From assembly GCA_047495785.1 (NCBI GenBank), contig JBLDXI010000028.1, positions 806,001 through 870,000 of the forward strand: DNA of 64,000 nt, in the 5' to 3' direction. This DNA is from Lepidodermella squamata. Lineage: Eukaryota; Gastrotricha. A model generated the notes under the pieces. That model worked only from the letters and a program-made list of their open reading frames with translations. It did no database searches and was not told where the DNA came from. A program made the translations under genes and the position numbers. Shown here in pieces: positions 12,701 to 25,500 of the stretch (position 1 is the first letter of the stretch; the number at the start of each line of letters is the position of its first letter).

Positions 12701-13537
12701 ATCCTGGCTCTTGAAACGTTGAAAAGGTCAAGTACTATTCATTCATAATTTATTTTGCTAGAAATTTATTATTCGATTTGATTTTCTTCCCGTCGGAATT
12801 ATATATTTTAGGACAATCTTGTTGATGACGCTCTTCTTTTCGAATAAGGTCACAACAAATCAACTATAGATGAACCTGTTATAAGCATTTTGATCTCGAT
12901 TTTTCGGACAAGAACGATAATGAAAAGTCTTAATAGGGAACTCGGGAATTGAAAAAATAAGATTGATCCTTGCAAAATTGCAAGTAGCTCATTTTTGCAG
13001 AATTTTTCTTAGCGAAACCATATTTCATAACTCGGGACCAAACTGAAAATGGCCTGTATTCGAAAATTCTTTCCCAAAAATTGAAGATTGCGATAATTTG
13101 ACCAGGACGAGCATTCAAAGTGATGACTATGAATAACTCACGCAGAATTTCAACGTGGTAATTTTAAGGCGTAATTTATTTAAATTGCATGTAAATTCGA
13201 TAATTATTGTCTTAAAATGGTCTTAAAAGTTACTTACGATTTCGAGCTGATTTTGAGCTCATGAAATGTTAGAATTTGGTAACGCTGCGAGAAAAATTGG
13301 TCCGAGTTTTCAGAAAAATCCAACTATTTTAGATTATTATGTTTGATTTTCACCAATAATTGGAAAATTTATTTAATCTTTAATCTGCTTTAATCTTGGA
13401 TTCTGGCGAATTCTCTTAGATTAGAAGTTTCTAACCCTAGCACGTGATATTTTTCAAAAACTGTTTATTCTTTCATTTTATAGTTATTTATTTCTGTATT
13501 TACCTGACTCAAATTTCGGCGAATTTCGCGCAACTAA
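9753..13537. other. Long divergent intergenic region between ubiquilin and MADD
   Basis: A gene-free stretch of about 3.8 kb separating two divergently transcribed genes, so it should hold both promoters. It is AT-rich with many stops in all frames. The longest open frame (11141-11410) has no motif or codon bias that supports it. I see no RNA gene or clear transposon. Dense TGATTGATGATTGATG-type runs lie near 10620-10640. Confidence 0.6.
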
Positions 13538-16500
13538 ATGGAGCGCCGCAACGGTGCTGCGCTGTGCCCGCGGCTCATCGACTATTTCGTAATAGTCGCC
13601 GGGCGCAATCCGTCCACATCCCGGCGAACCGTATGCACATCGCCGGAAATTCTACGCCGCTACCCGTTGAAAGACCACGACGACTTCCCGCTACCCGCCG
13701 ACGTTTCATTCTTCTGCCAACCCGAGGGTTGCCTCAACGTTACGCGGCAACAAATGGCTCAACTCGTCAAAAATTCGTCATTTGTCTTCTGTTTAACCGA
13801 CAAGGACACGAACAAAGTTCGCTACGGTGTCTGCTACAGTTTCTACCAGTTGAGATCGTTCGAAACTTCGCATAACACGGACGATGAGGATCGAAGTTTG
13901 CTATCAGCCCCGACGCGGCACCGCCACAGAAAGCGGTACCAGTTGATTTCGATATGCATCCTATCACACCATCCATTTTTCACGACTTTTCGCGACATTT
14001 TATTGGCGATTAAAAAATTAATTGACAAATACGAGGAGCGTATTCAACGGCTCATCCGCAGCCATCACATGGGCCGGAAATCGATTTGGGATTTTTTGTT
14101 AACCGCAACGGCTAATGCGAGCCTAGCGCAACTTGTTAATCAGGATATTCGCGAAATTGACACGTATATCCTTCGATTATTGAGTAGCCCAGTGCCGGTG
14201 CCGGGTAAAACTCGGATCGAGCTCAGCCTCGGCCCGAACTCGTTCCACCCGCCGGTTATTTTCGCCCTACCCGACCGAACCAGGTTCTCCCTGGTCGATT
14301 TTCCGATTCATTTAATCTTAGACCTGTTCGGAATTGACAAATGCCTAATCGTATTAACGGCGATTTTACTCGAGAGTAAGGTCATTTTACAGTCACGTGA
14401 CTACAACGCGTTGACTATGAGCGTTTTGGGCTTTATCGCCATGCTGTACCCGCTTGAGTATATGTTTCCGGTAATTCCGTTGTTACCGACGTGTCTGAGG
14501 GGCGCTGAAAATTTGCTATTAGCCCCGACTCCGTTTTTAATCGGAGCGCCGTCGACGTTTTTGCTGTACAAAAAGGACTTCCAAATGCCGGACGATGTTT
14601 GGCTGTTCAATTTAGACAGCGGCGAAATTCAGGCGCCGTTGAAGCTAGAAAAATTACCGAGCCTACCCGAGCCGGAAGGGTCGCTACTCAAAACTAGGTT
14701 CAGCCAGGCCCTGGCGAGTTTGTCCCTCGCAAATGTCCCAATTTCGGACAGAGGTCGCAGCCAGGTGCCGTCCGACCCTGATTCGGTCGATGTCGCTATT
14801 CGAATGGCGATGGTTCGGTTTTTCGTCTCGGAAAACGTGCTAGGCAACTGGTCTGACCATACCCGGATCATGCGGCTGTACCCGCGGCCTGTTATCGGCT
14901 TTCAGCATAATACGTTTTTGAAATCTCGCCCGGCCGGTTGCCATTTCACGGCGCAGCTCGTGAAAACGCAGGCGGTTGAGTGTTTCTGTGAATGGGCCTT
15001 GTGCCCGGATAATGACGCGTGGCTGCGCGTGTTGAGTGGCCTGACGGATGCGTCGTCGATTGGCGATAAATCGCGGTGGTTTGCGCATTCGTTGGCGCCG
15101 GTTTCGTTTCACCTGCTCGATTCGCAGTCGTCGCTGTCGAAACGACTCGCTTCACCTGATGCTGGACTTCTCGGTGAGATTTACTTTGGATAATTTAATG
15201 GTGGAAAGTGGAGATATTCCGAAAATGTTGGAAATAGTTTATGGTTTTTGATGGGTTTTAACTCAATACATCGCAACCAGAAAACTGAGCATGTAATGTG
15301 GTTCATTCGCACCTCATAAGAGCTCTAAATTTTTCCAATTTTTCTCCCCAAATTGTCAATTTCTCACAGCGAATCGTTTTCCTTTGAGAAATTACAACAT
15401 GAAATTTCTAAATATTTCGTGTGTTTAATTCTGAGAAAAATTGCCTACTCACGTGGTGAATATTTTTCCGAAAATATTCGTAATGCTTGATAGAACTCAG
15501 AATAAATGAAAAAATTCAAAAGTGGAAAGGCAACACGAGATCCTACAAAAATTTGTTTTAGCTTTGGGTCAAGCTATTCGTAAAATAACTATGTACGCTA
15601 AAATTGCTATTCGATCATAATTATGTACATGGTGTTTAAGAAAAATAACCAGTACGCGGTTTAAAATTGTCGAGCTAGAACCTGTATTTTTAGCGAATAT
15701 AGCTGAGTTAGAAAAAATTGCAAAACTATGTCTAAATAGCAATTTTTGCGTACATAGTTATTTACGAATAGCCATTCCGTTCAGCTGTTTATTAAACTTG
15801 CGAATGAAATTATTATTTCAAAGCTTTCTTGACTGCATTAGGTTTAAATTGTTGAAACTCAATTATGGAAAATTGAGCTGTTGAGGAAAATTTTTCACCT
15901 TCTTGTACATTTAATCAACCATTATTTTCTAAAAATATTTCGTAAATTGGATAAATTTAAACACATTCATGAGTTGAGAATATATGAAAAATATAATTTT
16001 CACTAATCGATAATCTAATTATTAATTTCAGGCAGTGGAACGCTGTCGATAGCCTCAAATGACCCTCCTACTGACGAATCATGCAGTGGTGAAGAATCTG
16101 ACACAGGCTCTAGCGGTAGTGTTTCGATCACGTCAATCCAAGACTACGTTCAGGACATACTGAACCAAGGCCCAGAGGCACGGCCTGAGTCCTGCGGCCC
16201 CCCAACCCGGCTGTCAGTCGAGGAGGATGAGGTCTACGCTCCGCCAGTTGAACTGCAACTACCCGAAGCTCAATCCCGGGCGCATTCAAGCGCGGCTGAT
16301 ACGACGGACAGCGATGCTGGGTCGACGGCTAGCGAAGGCCCGAGTAACAATTCGAGCCCGGGATCCAGCCGCCGGTCGAGTGTCGACCTCGATCAGCCGC
16401 TTGAAATCGGCCCAGGTGCTGCGGTTGTGTCGATGGTGGATGAGCAGCAGCAGCAGCACCAGCAGCGGGCGAGTATAGCCGAGCGGCGGGGCGGGTCGCG

Positions 16501-19500
16501 GCTGGCACCTGTCGACACGGGCCCGACGGCGCGCTCATCCGGATCGAGCGATTTCGATAGAACGCCGCAGCCAGATGGCGCGCAATTTGCGGCTCATTTT
16601 CCGCCAGATGTGAGTTTTCTTTTTTTATGATAGCTTCCCTTGAGATTTTGTGGCTTCACTTCTTCTGATTCTTTTCTCCTAGAATAAGTAATAAGTCTTC
16701 TTGTTCTTAGATGATACTCCTACTAATTTCTATTAAAATTCGGAAAATTCATAAACATGCATAATTTGAAAGGGAACTTATTTCAAAGGGAATGTCCAAA
16801 TCCTCAAAATTAATTTTGGAATTATTCGTTATCAAACGAGAATTTAGTGAATTGGAAAATAGGAATACAAAATTTAAAAATTCTCTTCTCGTGTGGATTA
16901 TAACCGAAATATTAGTCCGGTTTTGCGATATTTCCCTCGAAGCCTCACTCATTACATTCACCTGTGAAAATTCGTTAATTTTTTAAAATTAAGCTATGAA
17001 TGCTATGCAAAGCTTTGAAAGCTGAAGCTATGTTAGAAAAATGCAAAAATTGTATTCGGCCTAGTCTTTATAATCAGGATTTTCTGTCTCTTATTTACTT
17101 GTTACCGGTTTTCCTTATTGGGAATATTTTCTTCGGATTTTTCTTCTACACATTTTTTACGCATGGCTAGACTAGAATCTACTGCCAGATTTTTATTAAT
17201 TTTTTAGCTCAATTTTTTCCGTCCTACTTTAGACAAATGAAATATTTCATGAATTATCATTGCGATTTTCTAAATGAGTTTTATACGTATTTATATACAG
17301 CCTGCATCGCCGACTGCTCGAAGCGGCATACCATTTTCACCCAGCGGGTCTTCCTCGGCTTCGACCGAAAGCAGCGGGGTCGATATGACTACTCGAGATG
17401 TGTTTGCAGCTATGAAAAGTGACGTAACCGATATTGCGGCTCAAGCCAAGGCAAAGGCGCGAAATGCGACGAAGCAGTTGACTGGGTTATTAGGTATGTT
17501 TTCTCAATTTAGAACCCTTTATATTATTTTCTTCGATTTTTGAGTGGAATTTCGTTGTGTCACTTTCACTCTGATATCTTTTGTGCCGAAATATCAAAGC
17601 AGACTAAAGGCTAATAAAATGTTGTAAATTATTATTAATTGTATAGCATACTTATCCACGGGTAAATTTTTCTTAGATTTTCTGCGCAATTTTTTTAAAA
17701 ATATACTCAAAAACAATTTCGTATCATTTGTTGTGATTGTTTACTCTTTTATTTGTCGTGTCTGTGTTTATATTTAATTTTTGTCTAAAATGAAAGTTTT
17801 TAATTGTCCAACCTTGGTTTTATTCGAAATCTGTAAATTTCGATTTTGGGCTGAAATTGATTTTGCTATTGCTGTTACTAAGGTTGGACTTAAGCCTAGA
17901 AACTTAAAGCCGAATTTAGCTCACTTGACACTCCACAAAACCTGAAATTTAGTCAACACCAGATCTTTAGAAAACAAAGCAAATTTAGAAAATAGCTAAA
18001 TTCGGCTTAATATCGTCAATGGCGAATGGTCTATCTGTATCAAGTAATCTATATCTAATTCCGTTTTCTTCTGAACTGAAATGAAACCTTTCAGTTTTTG
18101 TCATGTAAAGCTTTGGGTTTTTGTTTCTGAAAGTTACCTCAGTTTCGGCAAATCTTTATTTTTTCATATCTAAATTTCAGATGAAGTCGCGGCGGCTAAA
18201 CAACGGCATGATATGGCTAAGAAACAGCAGCCTGAGCAGCCGCAAAAGCCTGGTCTAGCCCGGCAAGGGTCGGTCCAAGGCCCAGTAAGGCCGCCTCCGC
18301 CCAGCCGTGGCAATAGCACTAACCAGCCCCAACCACCTGTTGAGCAGAAAGCGCAGCAGTTACCACCGCAACCGCCGCCCCAACCAGCTCACGTTCAGCC
18401 GTTGCTGGCGGCCTCGGAAGCGATTCGCAAGCATTTGCCATCGCCACAACAGGCTCGTAGGGTGACTACGAAGATCATGGCGGCTGCAGGCGGGCAGGGT
18501 CAAACGGCACCCGGGCACCATCACAACCCGCCGGATGCGAATGAACGGACGAGCCATGTTAGGCGGTCTTACCGGGCATCGGCTGATTTAGCGCAACGGC
18601 AGCAGTCGATTGACGCGAAAAGCCAGCAACACATGTAAGAAAGCAATACAGCGTTTAGCTGGAAATTTAATCATCGTATTTGAACCTACCGATGGGGGTT
18701 CATTTGTTATTTCACCTAAGAAATTCAAAATGGATAGGAGAAACCCCCGGAAAAAACCGATGGTAACTGGTTCGGTAATTTTCGGTATTTTAGCCGGTTT
18801 GATCCAGTTTCTCCCGATTTTTTCTGGCCATGAGATCATCAAATTTCACAGGGATTTTTTATGAAATGGCTGCTCTAAATTGGGATTCTGAATAATTTTT
18901 TTAATCTGATTGATGATAAAAAATTTGATTGCTTTACACATTAAATTATAGAATCTTCAATTGGAGTTTTGAAAAAAATTTCAAGGCGTACCTTTTTATA
19001 TTGCTGATGATTTTCTACACCTTTTTTCCTTTGCAATTTCATTATTTTTATTAAAGAAACACGCGTTTATTTTTTCATGATTATCAGCGTATTCATTTTA
19101 TTCATTTTCTTACTTTTTTCTACCTAAGGATTTACTCGATCTTCGAAGGTTCGCTGTATGCGAATACGAAACCCGAATGGGATGAATTATATATCAAATT
19201 GAAGCTAGAGATCTGATCTATCTAGCTGTGATATTAAAATACTGGATGCCATTTTGTTCTTGAAGGTATTCAACGTTTTAGCCGACTGGTTGTTCGGAAA
19301 GTTTCTTCTGATTTTACCTACAATTATGTTTATTTTTCAACAAATAACTGCTAAGGAACTATTCTATTACTTAGTCTTCGCTAATTTCATCATTTCATGA
19401 TGAAACCAAAGCAATATTTGTGAAAAATACCTCAGCACCCGCGTAAGCTATTGCCTAAAATGCTACTAAAGCCAAATTTTTTGAGGTTCTATCGCTTCTA

Positions 19501-22500
19501 CTCGAGATATCACCTTCGCCTGATTGTTCTAATCATTTTTGGGGAGGAGGGAGGGGCCTTATGCCTATAAAATATAAAAACTATCCAAGGAAAACATCTT
19601 TGCAGTTCATTCTACTTACTGCTTAGTTTCTGCGAAACAAATGATGATTTTGCCGATCTGATCGCATATTTGAAAAGATTATATATCTAGCTTCAATTTG
19701 ATATATAATTCATCCCATTCGGGTTTCGTATTCGCATACAGCGAACCTTCGAAGATCGAGTAAATCCTTAGGTAGAAAAAAGTAAGAAAATGAATAAAAT
19801 GAATACGCTGATAATCATGAAAAAATAAACGCGTTTTTCTTTAATAAAAATAATGAAATTGCAAAGGAAAAAAGGTGTAGTGATTATCAGAGCCGAAGAA
19901 AACCAAAAAACTCGATGAATTATAAATTTAAGAGAATATTTATCTAATTTTTGTGGTATGCTTCTGCCATTATTTTCATGTTTTTGTTTATTTTTCCAGT
20001 GAAAATCAGCAATTTTTGTCCGATATCGTGCAAATCACCTTCGAAGGTCAAACGGTTGGTTGGCTCAAATTGAACCGTCTCCGCAAAATCCTCGAAGACG
20101 AAACGTATCGCTTATTCCTGCTGTCGAAAATCAACACGCAACTGAGCCGGAAATACCGCGACGAAGACGCGCACATCGAAGACATGGTGCTGAGCCGTAA
20201 GCAGTTCAAGGCGTTCATCGTTGTCATTCGAGCGACTGTCAGCGGGCTGGAGACGAGCTATCGCAACGGCGCATCAGGCGGCATGGCCTCGGCCTTTCTA
20301 CTGCTCGAAGTGGCGCATACGCACTACTGGCAGCCCGAGTATGGCCTGCGAGATCCGGAAATTCTAGCCGCTGCTACAGCTTCGCTTTCGTCGAATTCAG
20401 CGGCTTCTGCTGCGTCGCCAACCACTACGAGCGGGATAGCAAGGTCTAATACTGGATCGCCATTTGGATCGCGTGAACAAATTACAGGTAAATACTAATT
20501 TATTAATATGAATTTATTAATTCGTTGAAAATAATTCGTGAAAATTGAAACTGCTCCAGCCATCCGATATCCGTACTTACCATCTTTTGACTGAATTGAA
20601 CTGTTCGAAGAGTGAAAACGGGGGGAAAACCGCAGTTTGAACTTTGAAAACTAGAGGCAAAAAAAGAAACCTGGAGACTGAAAGTGCGCCGTTTTGTGCG
20701 CCATTATTACCGAGAACATATTTGAAAATTTGAAAAATTAGATTGAAATTAGGAATTTCACAATAACTAATGCGAAATTCTGTAACTTCGAAATCAAAAT
20801 TCTCTCTGACGTCTATTGAATCTATTGATTTTATTTTTGAAATTTAGGATCTAGCGGCGCAACAACCCCGCATCGCGAGGAGGTATTCCCCGTACCGACA
20901 ATCGACTCGAAGCCAGTTTTCATCGACGGCGAGCGATTCGAAAATCTGTCAACCACGCAAAAGCCACCATCGTCTTCACACCGCCCATCAGAATTACCCG
21001 TCGTGTCGATTGACCGCTCCCAGGCGCCTCGCCTCGGCTCCGGGTCACCCGGATCACCCGACCGGGCGACGATAGGGCCCACGTCAGGCGCTGGCCTGCT
21101 GAAAGCCGCCCTAATGCACCGGGGCGATTCAAGCGATTCGATTTCCAGCGGCGGCAATTCGTCGAAGCAGAACCTATCGACGACGCCGTCGAACGACCCG
21201 GCAATCGGGCCGAAAACCGCCATGACCATAGGTTTCCGCTACCGGGGCGGCAGGCTGGTCACGCTGGGCAGGGGGCAACAGCCGGTTCGTGAGTATTTGT
21301 TCCAGCATATCATCGGCAAAGAACGGTCGTGGCTGTGGGATCAAATGGGCTTTTGGGAGGAGGCATTCATCGATGCCGTAGCTCACGAGCGTGACTTGGT
21401 GGGTTATGACATGAACCCGATGGAGATGATTCAGAGATACGGCGGTCTGGCAGATGCCGAGCGGAAACGGCTCGAATTGGACGAAGATCGCCTGCTAGCT
21501 GTGCTGCTATTCAACGCAGCTAGTTACATGTTGATGATGGGGTGCAATAAGAATGAAGTGAAGCGTAAAATTCGGCGGTTATTAGGCAAATCTCACCTGG
21601 GGCTGATGGCTAGTCAGACGATTAACCAGCTGCTAGACTCGATGAACTACCTCAATGGCAATGATATTGATCTTCGAGTGCCTGTTTCACGGCTAGTCCG
21701 GCGCTACACGTTCCCCGTTCATTTAGGCACCGATAACTCGGGCGAGATGTTATTCGTTGAAGTTTGCAGTGATTCGATCCTGCTGCGATCAGTTTCCGGC
21801 CAGCAGCGCGATCGTTGGTGGTTTGATCGGCTGATCAACATGACGTACAGCCCTCGGACTAAGGTGTTGTGTCTGTGGATGAAGAATGCGGGCGATCAGG
21901 TCGAGCTGAACCAGTTCTATACGCGTAAATGCCGCGAGTTGTACAACCGCATCAAATCGGCGATGGAGCAAACCGCGGCGCTGAACCGCCTGTCGCGCCC
22001 TGGGCCGAATTTGTACGCCGAGTTTCCGGTCACGCAGATCGAGAGTGGCGCGAAAGCTGTCGTGCAAGTCACGCCGGATGGCGTCTGCATTTCTGAGCCA
22101 TCGACTTCAGTAAGTGCTATTATAGCAATCGTAACCTTGCTCATCCGAATTATGACGGGTTCATCTTCGGCATTAAACTGAAGAGTTTGGGGACCATTTT
22201 TTACATTGGTTTGATCTGCCACCACTTTCCAAGTTGAGTTCAAGTTTCAAGTAATAATGCTCGCATTTCATGGCCATAATGACGATTTCGGAATTCTTAC
22301 TTTGCATGTTCACAGCTCGACCAATTTGTCGAATTGTTGTCTCCGTTTGTACAACTTCTTGATGTTGCCTACAAGAATCTGAAACCCGAATTTCATTACT
22401 CCGTTGCTTCTCGGGAAGCGATCAATTTCAAAATTTCAAACCAAGGGGTGTTTTTTTCAAGATTTGACTTGACAGCCGTGTCCCGCAGGGTCTCATTGAC

Positions 22501-25500
22501 TACCTATTCTGTTTTTATGACTTTTCATGCAAAACTGGCAAAACGGGATGAATCTTATGAATCTATATTCAAACATCTAGGGTGATTGAAATTTTCAGTG
22601 AAATCAGAACCCGAGGCGAACTATGCGCACAAGTGGCCTACGGTTTTCGATTTTCCGACTAGTTTCTTCATTTGCCTGAAAATTCAAAAATTCGATTTTT
22701 TTGCTTGGCTGAAAAAAATTTGGCCGTGAAAGGGTTAAAAATTCCAATTACGGTAAAATACGGTAAAAAAACAGAAGTCGAAGTTGAATCAGCAAATTAC
22801 CTTTTGGTACGGGGATATTCTTGAGCTTGAAAGAACTGCTTGATGCCAGACTTCGGAATAATCATGTCATTAATCAAGTCATTATCATGAGAAATCCGTC
22901 ACATGTCTCAGTTTTCGAATTACGAACAGCTTCGCATTGGCTAGCGCATTCCTGTTCCCTGCGATGCGGCGATGTTCCCTATCACTCCGGCCGAATAAAT
23001 ATACGGAGCGACTTCTCTTAATGAATCTTTATTATGAACTCTCATCTTTAAGCATCATATCGTGCCATCATCTCAGCTCACACCAAATATGACGCGCGGC
23101 CGGTTAGACCGGTTTAATTGTGCTGGTAGTGGGTGAAAAATCTGCATTCCGTCAGCACAACGCACTCTCTGAGGCTATCTTGATACATGAATCCCCCACA
23201 TTTCCCATTTGAGGCTCGAATAGCTTCGCATTTGTTGGCGCAGTCCGTTTCGCTGATTCCTTTGATGACTTGGGAGATGCGTTCGGGTCTGAAGTCACAC
23301 ATGAAGGGCAAATAGCGGCTGTATTGATTGAGCACTTGAAAATGCAAAAGAACTATATAATTTAAATTTCAGTTGATATTTGAAATTCAATCACCTCCTG
23401 CTGGCTTCACCTCGCTGACCAGGGCTGAAACAATTAGGATAACTGCGAATTTTATGAACATGATAGTACAACTTTAACCAAAATATATGTGAAATTCAAC
23501 GAAATTTAAAATGTGAAGAATGCTCGCTGGATGCGATGAATGGCGCCAACCTGTGTCCAGAAACCAGCTGCGCTGAAGGCAAATTACACGTGGTAGTTTT
23601 TAAATCGTAAACATGTCCATAGCTCCCCTCCGCCCCCTCCGAACCCCTCATGTAAACATAGCCATAGCTCCCATCCCCGCAATTTGGCGAATGCTCGGTG
23701 GATTCGGCGATTGCGCCAGTTCGGTACAGAAAACCTGCTGCGCTCAAGGCAAATAATAACACATTGTTTTCATCTCAGTAAAATTGGCGCTAGATTCCCC
23801 CATGGTAGCTGGGTGCTTGAAAATTGGAGCAGCCAAGGTCTAAACATCATCACAAGCCTTTAGTAACGGACAGGAAAGTCGGTCGGCAAAATGTCACGCG
23901 TAAAATTGTAAAAGTTAGAACATGTTTAAAGTTGATCTGAGCCATAAAAATGAAGCCTAACCCTTTCGTGGCCATAAGGTAGATTTCGGAATTCTGAATG
24001 TTTACATGCTCACAGCTCGGCCGATTTTTCGAATTTTGTTTTTAAAGTACTACCTTCGGATGTTGCCTACACGAATCTGAATCCCGAATTTCATTACTCC
24101 GTTGCTTCTCGGAAAGGGTGATGAAAATTTTCAGTGAAATCAGAAACTGAGGCGAACTATGCGCTTAAGTGCCAAGTTTGGCATTGTCGATTTTCCGACT
24201 AGTTTCTTCATTTGCCTGAAAATTCAAAAATTCGGCTGCGAAAGGGGTAATTACCGTAGTTAATGAACTATAAGCCCCCACTCGTTTAGGTAAATTGAAA
24301 ATAGTCGATACATAGTCCTATCTCGAATAGGCTACTACGGCACGTTCGAAACGTGTGCTCTGCTGCGGCGAACCGCATTTTAAAACGAAAAATGACTGAA
24401 GATATTTAATAATCTCCGATGACCTTATATCATTCTAATTTTCAGCTATTAGACGACCTAGCTAATAACTAAAAGTGGAAACTTAGATAATTTTTGATAT
24501 GGAAAGAAGGAAAATAAAGCCAGGTCTCCTTTTCAAAAGCCTATCTCAAATTGAAGCCTAGTCTTGAACAGTAGCCTACTTTCCCCCATTTTTCGAGGTG
24601 TCATTTTTGTATAAGCCCGGGTTAGTATTTCGGTAACTTCGGTAATCGTTTATTCGTATTTTTCAGAAGTTCATCGATTTGTGTCACATCAAACGCTGTT
24701 ACGCGCAACATGGCAACGTTTTTGTCCTAGAACTATTCGGTAAGTGAACAAAATCTGAATTTACACGGGCGATTGCATTTTTCACCCGATTTCAGATCAA
24801 GAATCTGGTGCTCTTAAACAGCTCAAAATGCTGTCGGATCAGGTTAGTCATCATTACTTTTCGTTCGCTTTTTTCAGTCCTGATTTTCCCCTATTAGTCG
24901 TTGTCCGCTTTTCGTGATATTGTTGTACCACACCTATTTTATTTTCACTTATTTTTTGTGTTATTTTTCCGTTTCGTCTCGTGTCCACCCTACGTGTTGT
25001 GACCTGTCCTGTCCTGCTGCTATTTGCCGCTGCTGCTATAAAAAAGGCTATGAGCGTCGCCTTTGCCATTCATCGCGTCATCTCCTTCCAATTCACCCGG
25101 CTTTTCCTTAACACATCATCATCGCACCCGAATTTGGACCAGAGACCGCTATCACGAGCCACGTCCTTACTACCCAGCGCTATGCGGCGACCGCACCCGA
25201 ACAGACGCCCCCGTCTAGCTTCATCGGACCAACGATACGCTTCGGACTCGGAGGAGAACCACGAACCTTTTTTGAACAACGCCCTCGGTCGAAAACCGCC
25301 GCCCTCCTCGCTGAGCTACCCGCTTTCGGTGACGAGTGCTAGCAATGACAATTTAGCCTTTGGCTGTGCGAGTGCGGCGCACGGCGTCGGGGCGATGGCG
25401 ATGGCACGGCCGAATGGCAAGGCCAGGGCGCCGGTTTCGCTGACGTATACGACGCCGGTGAACGCCGATGTGATGGCGAATCGAGCGCCGTCGCCTGAAT

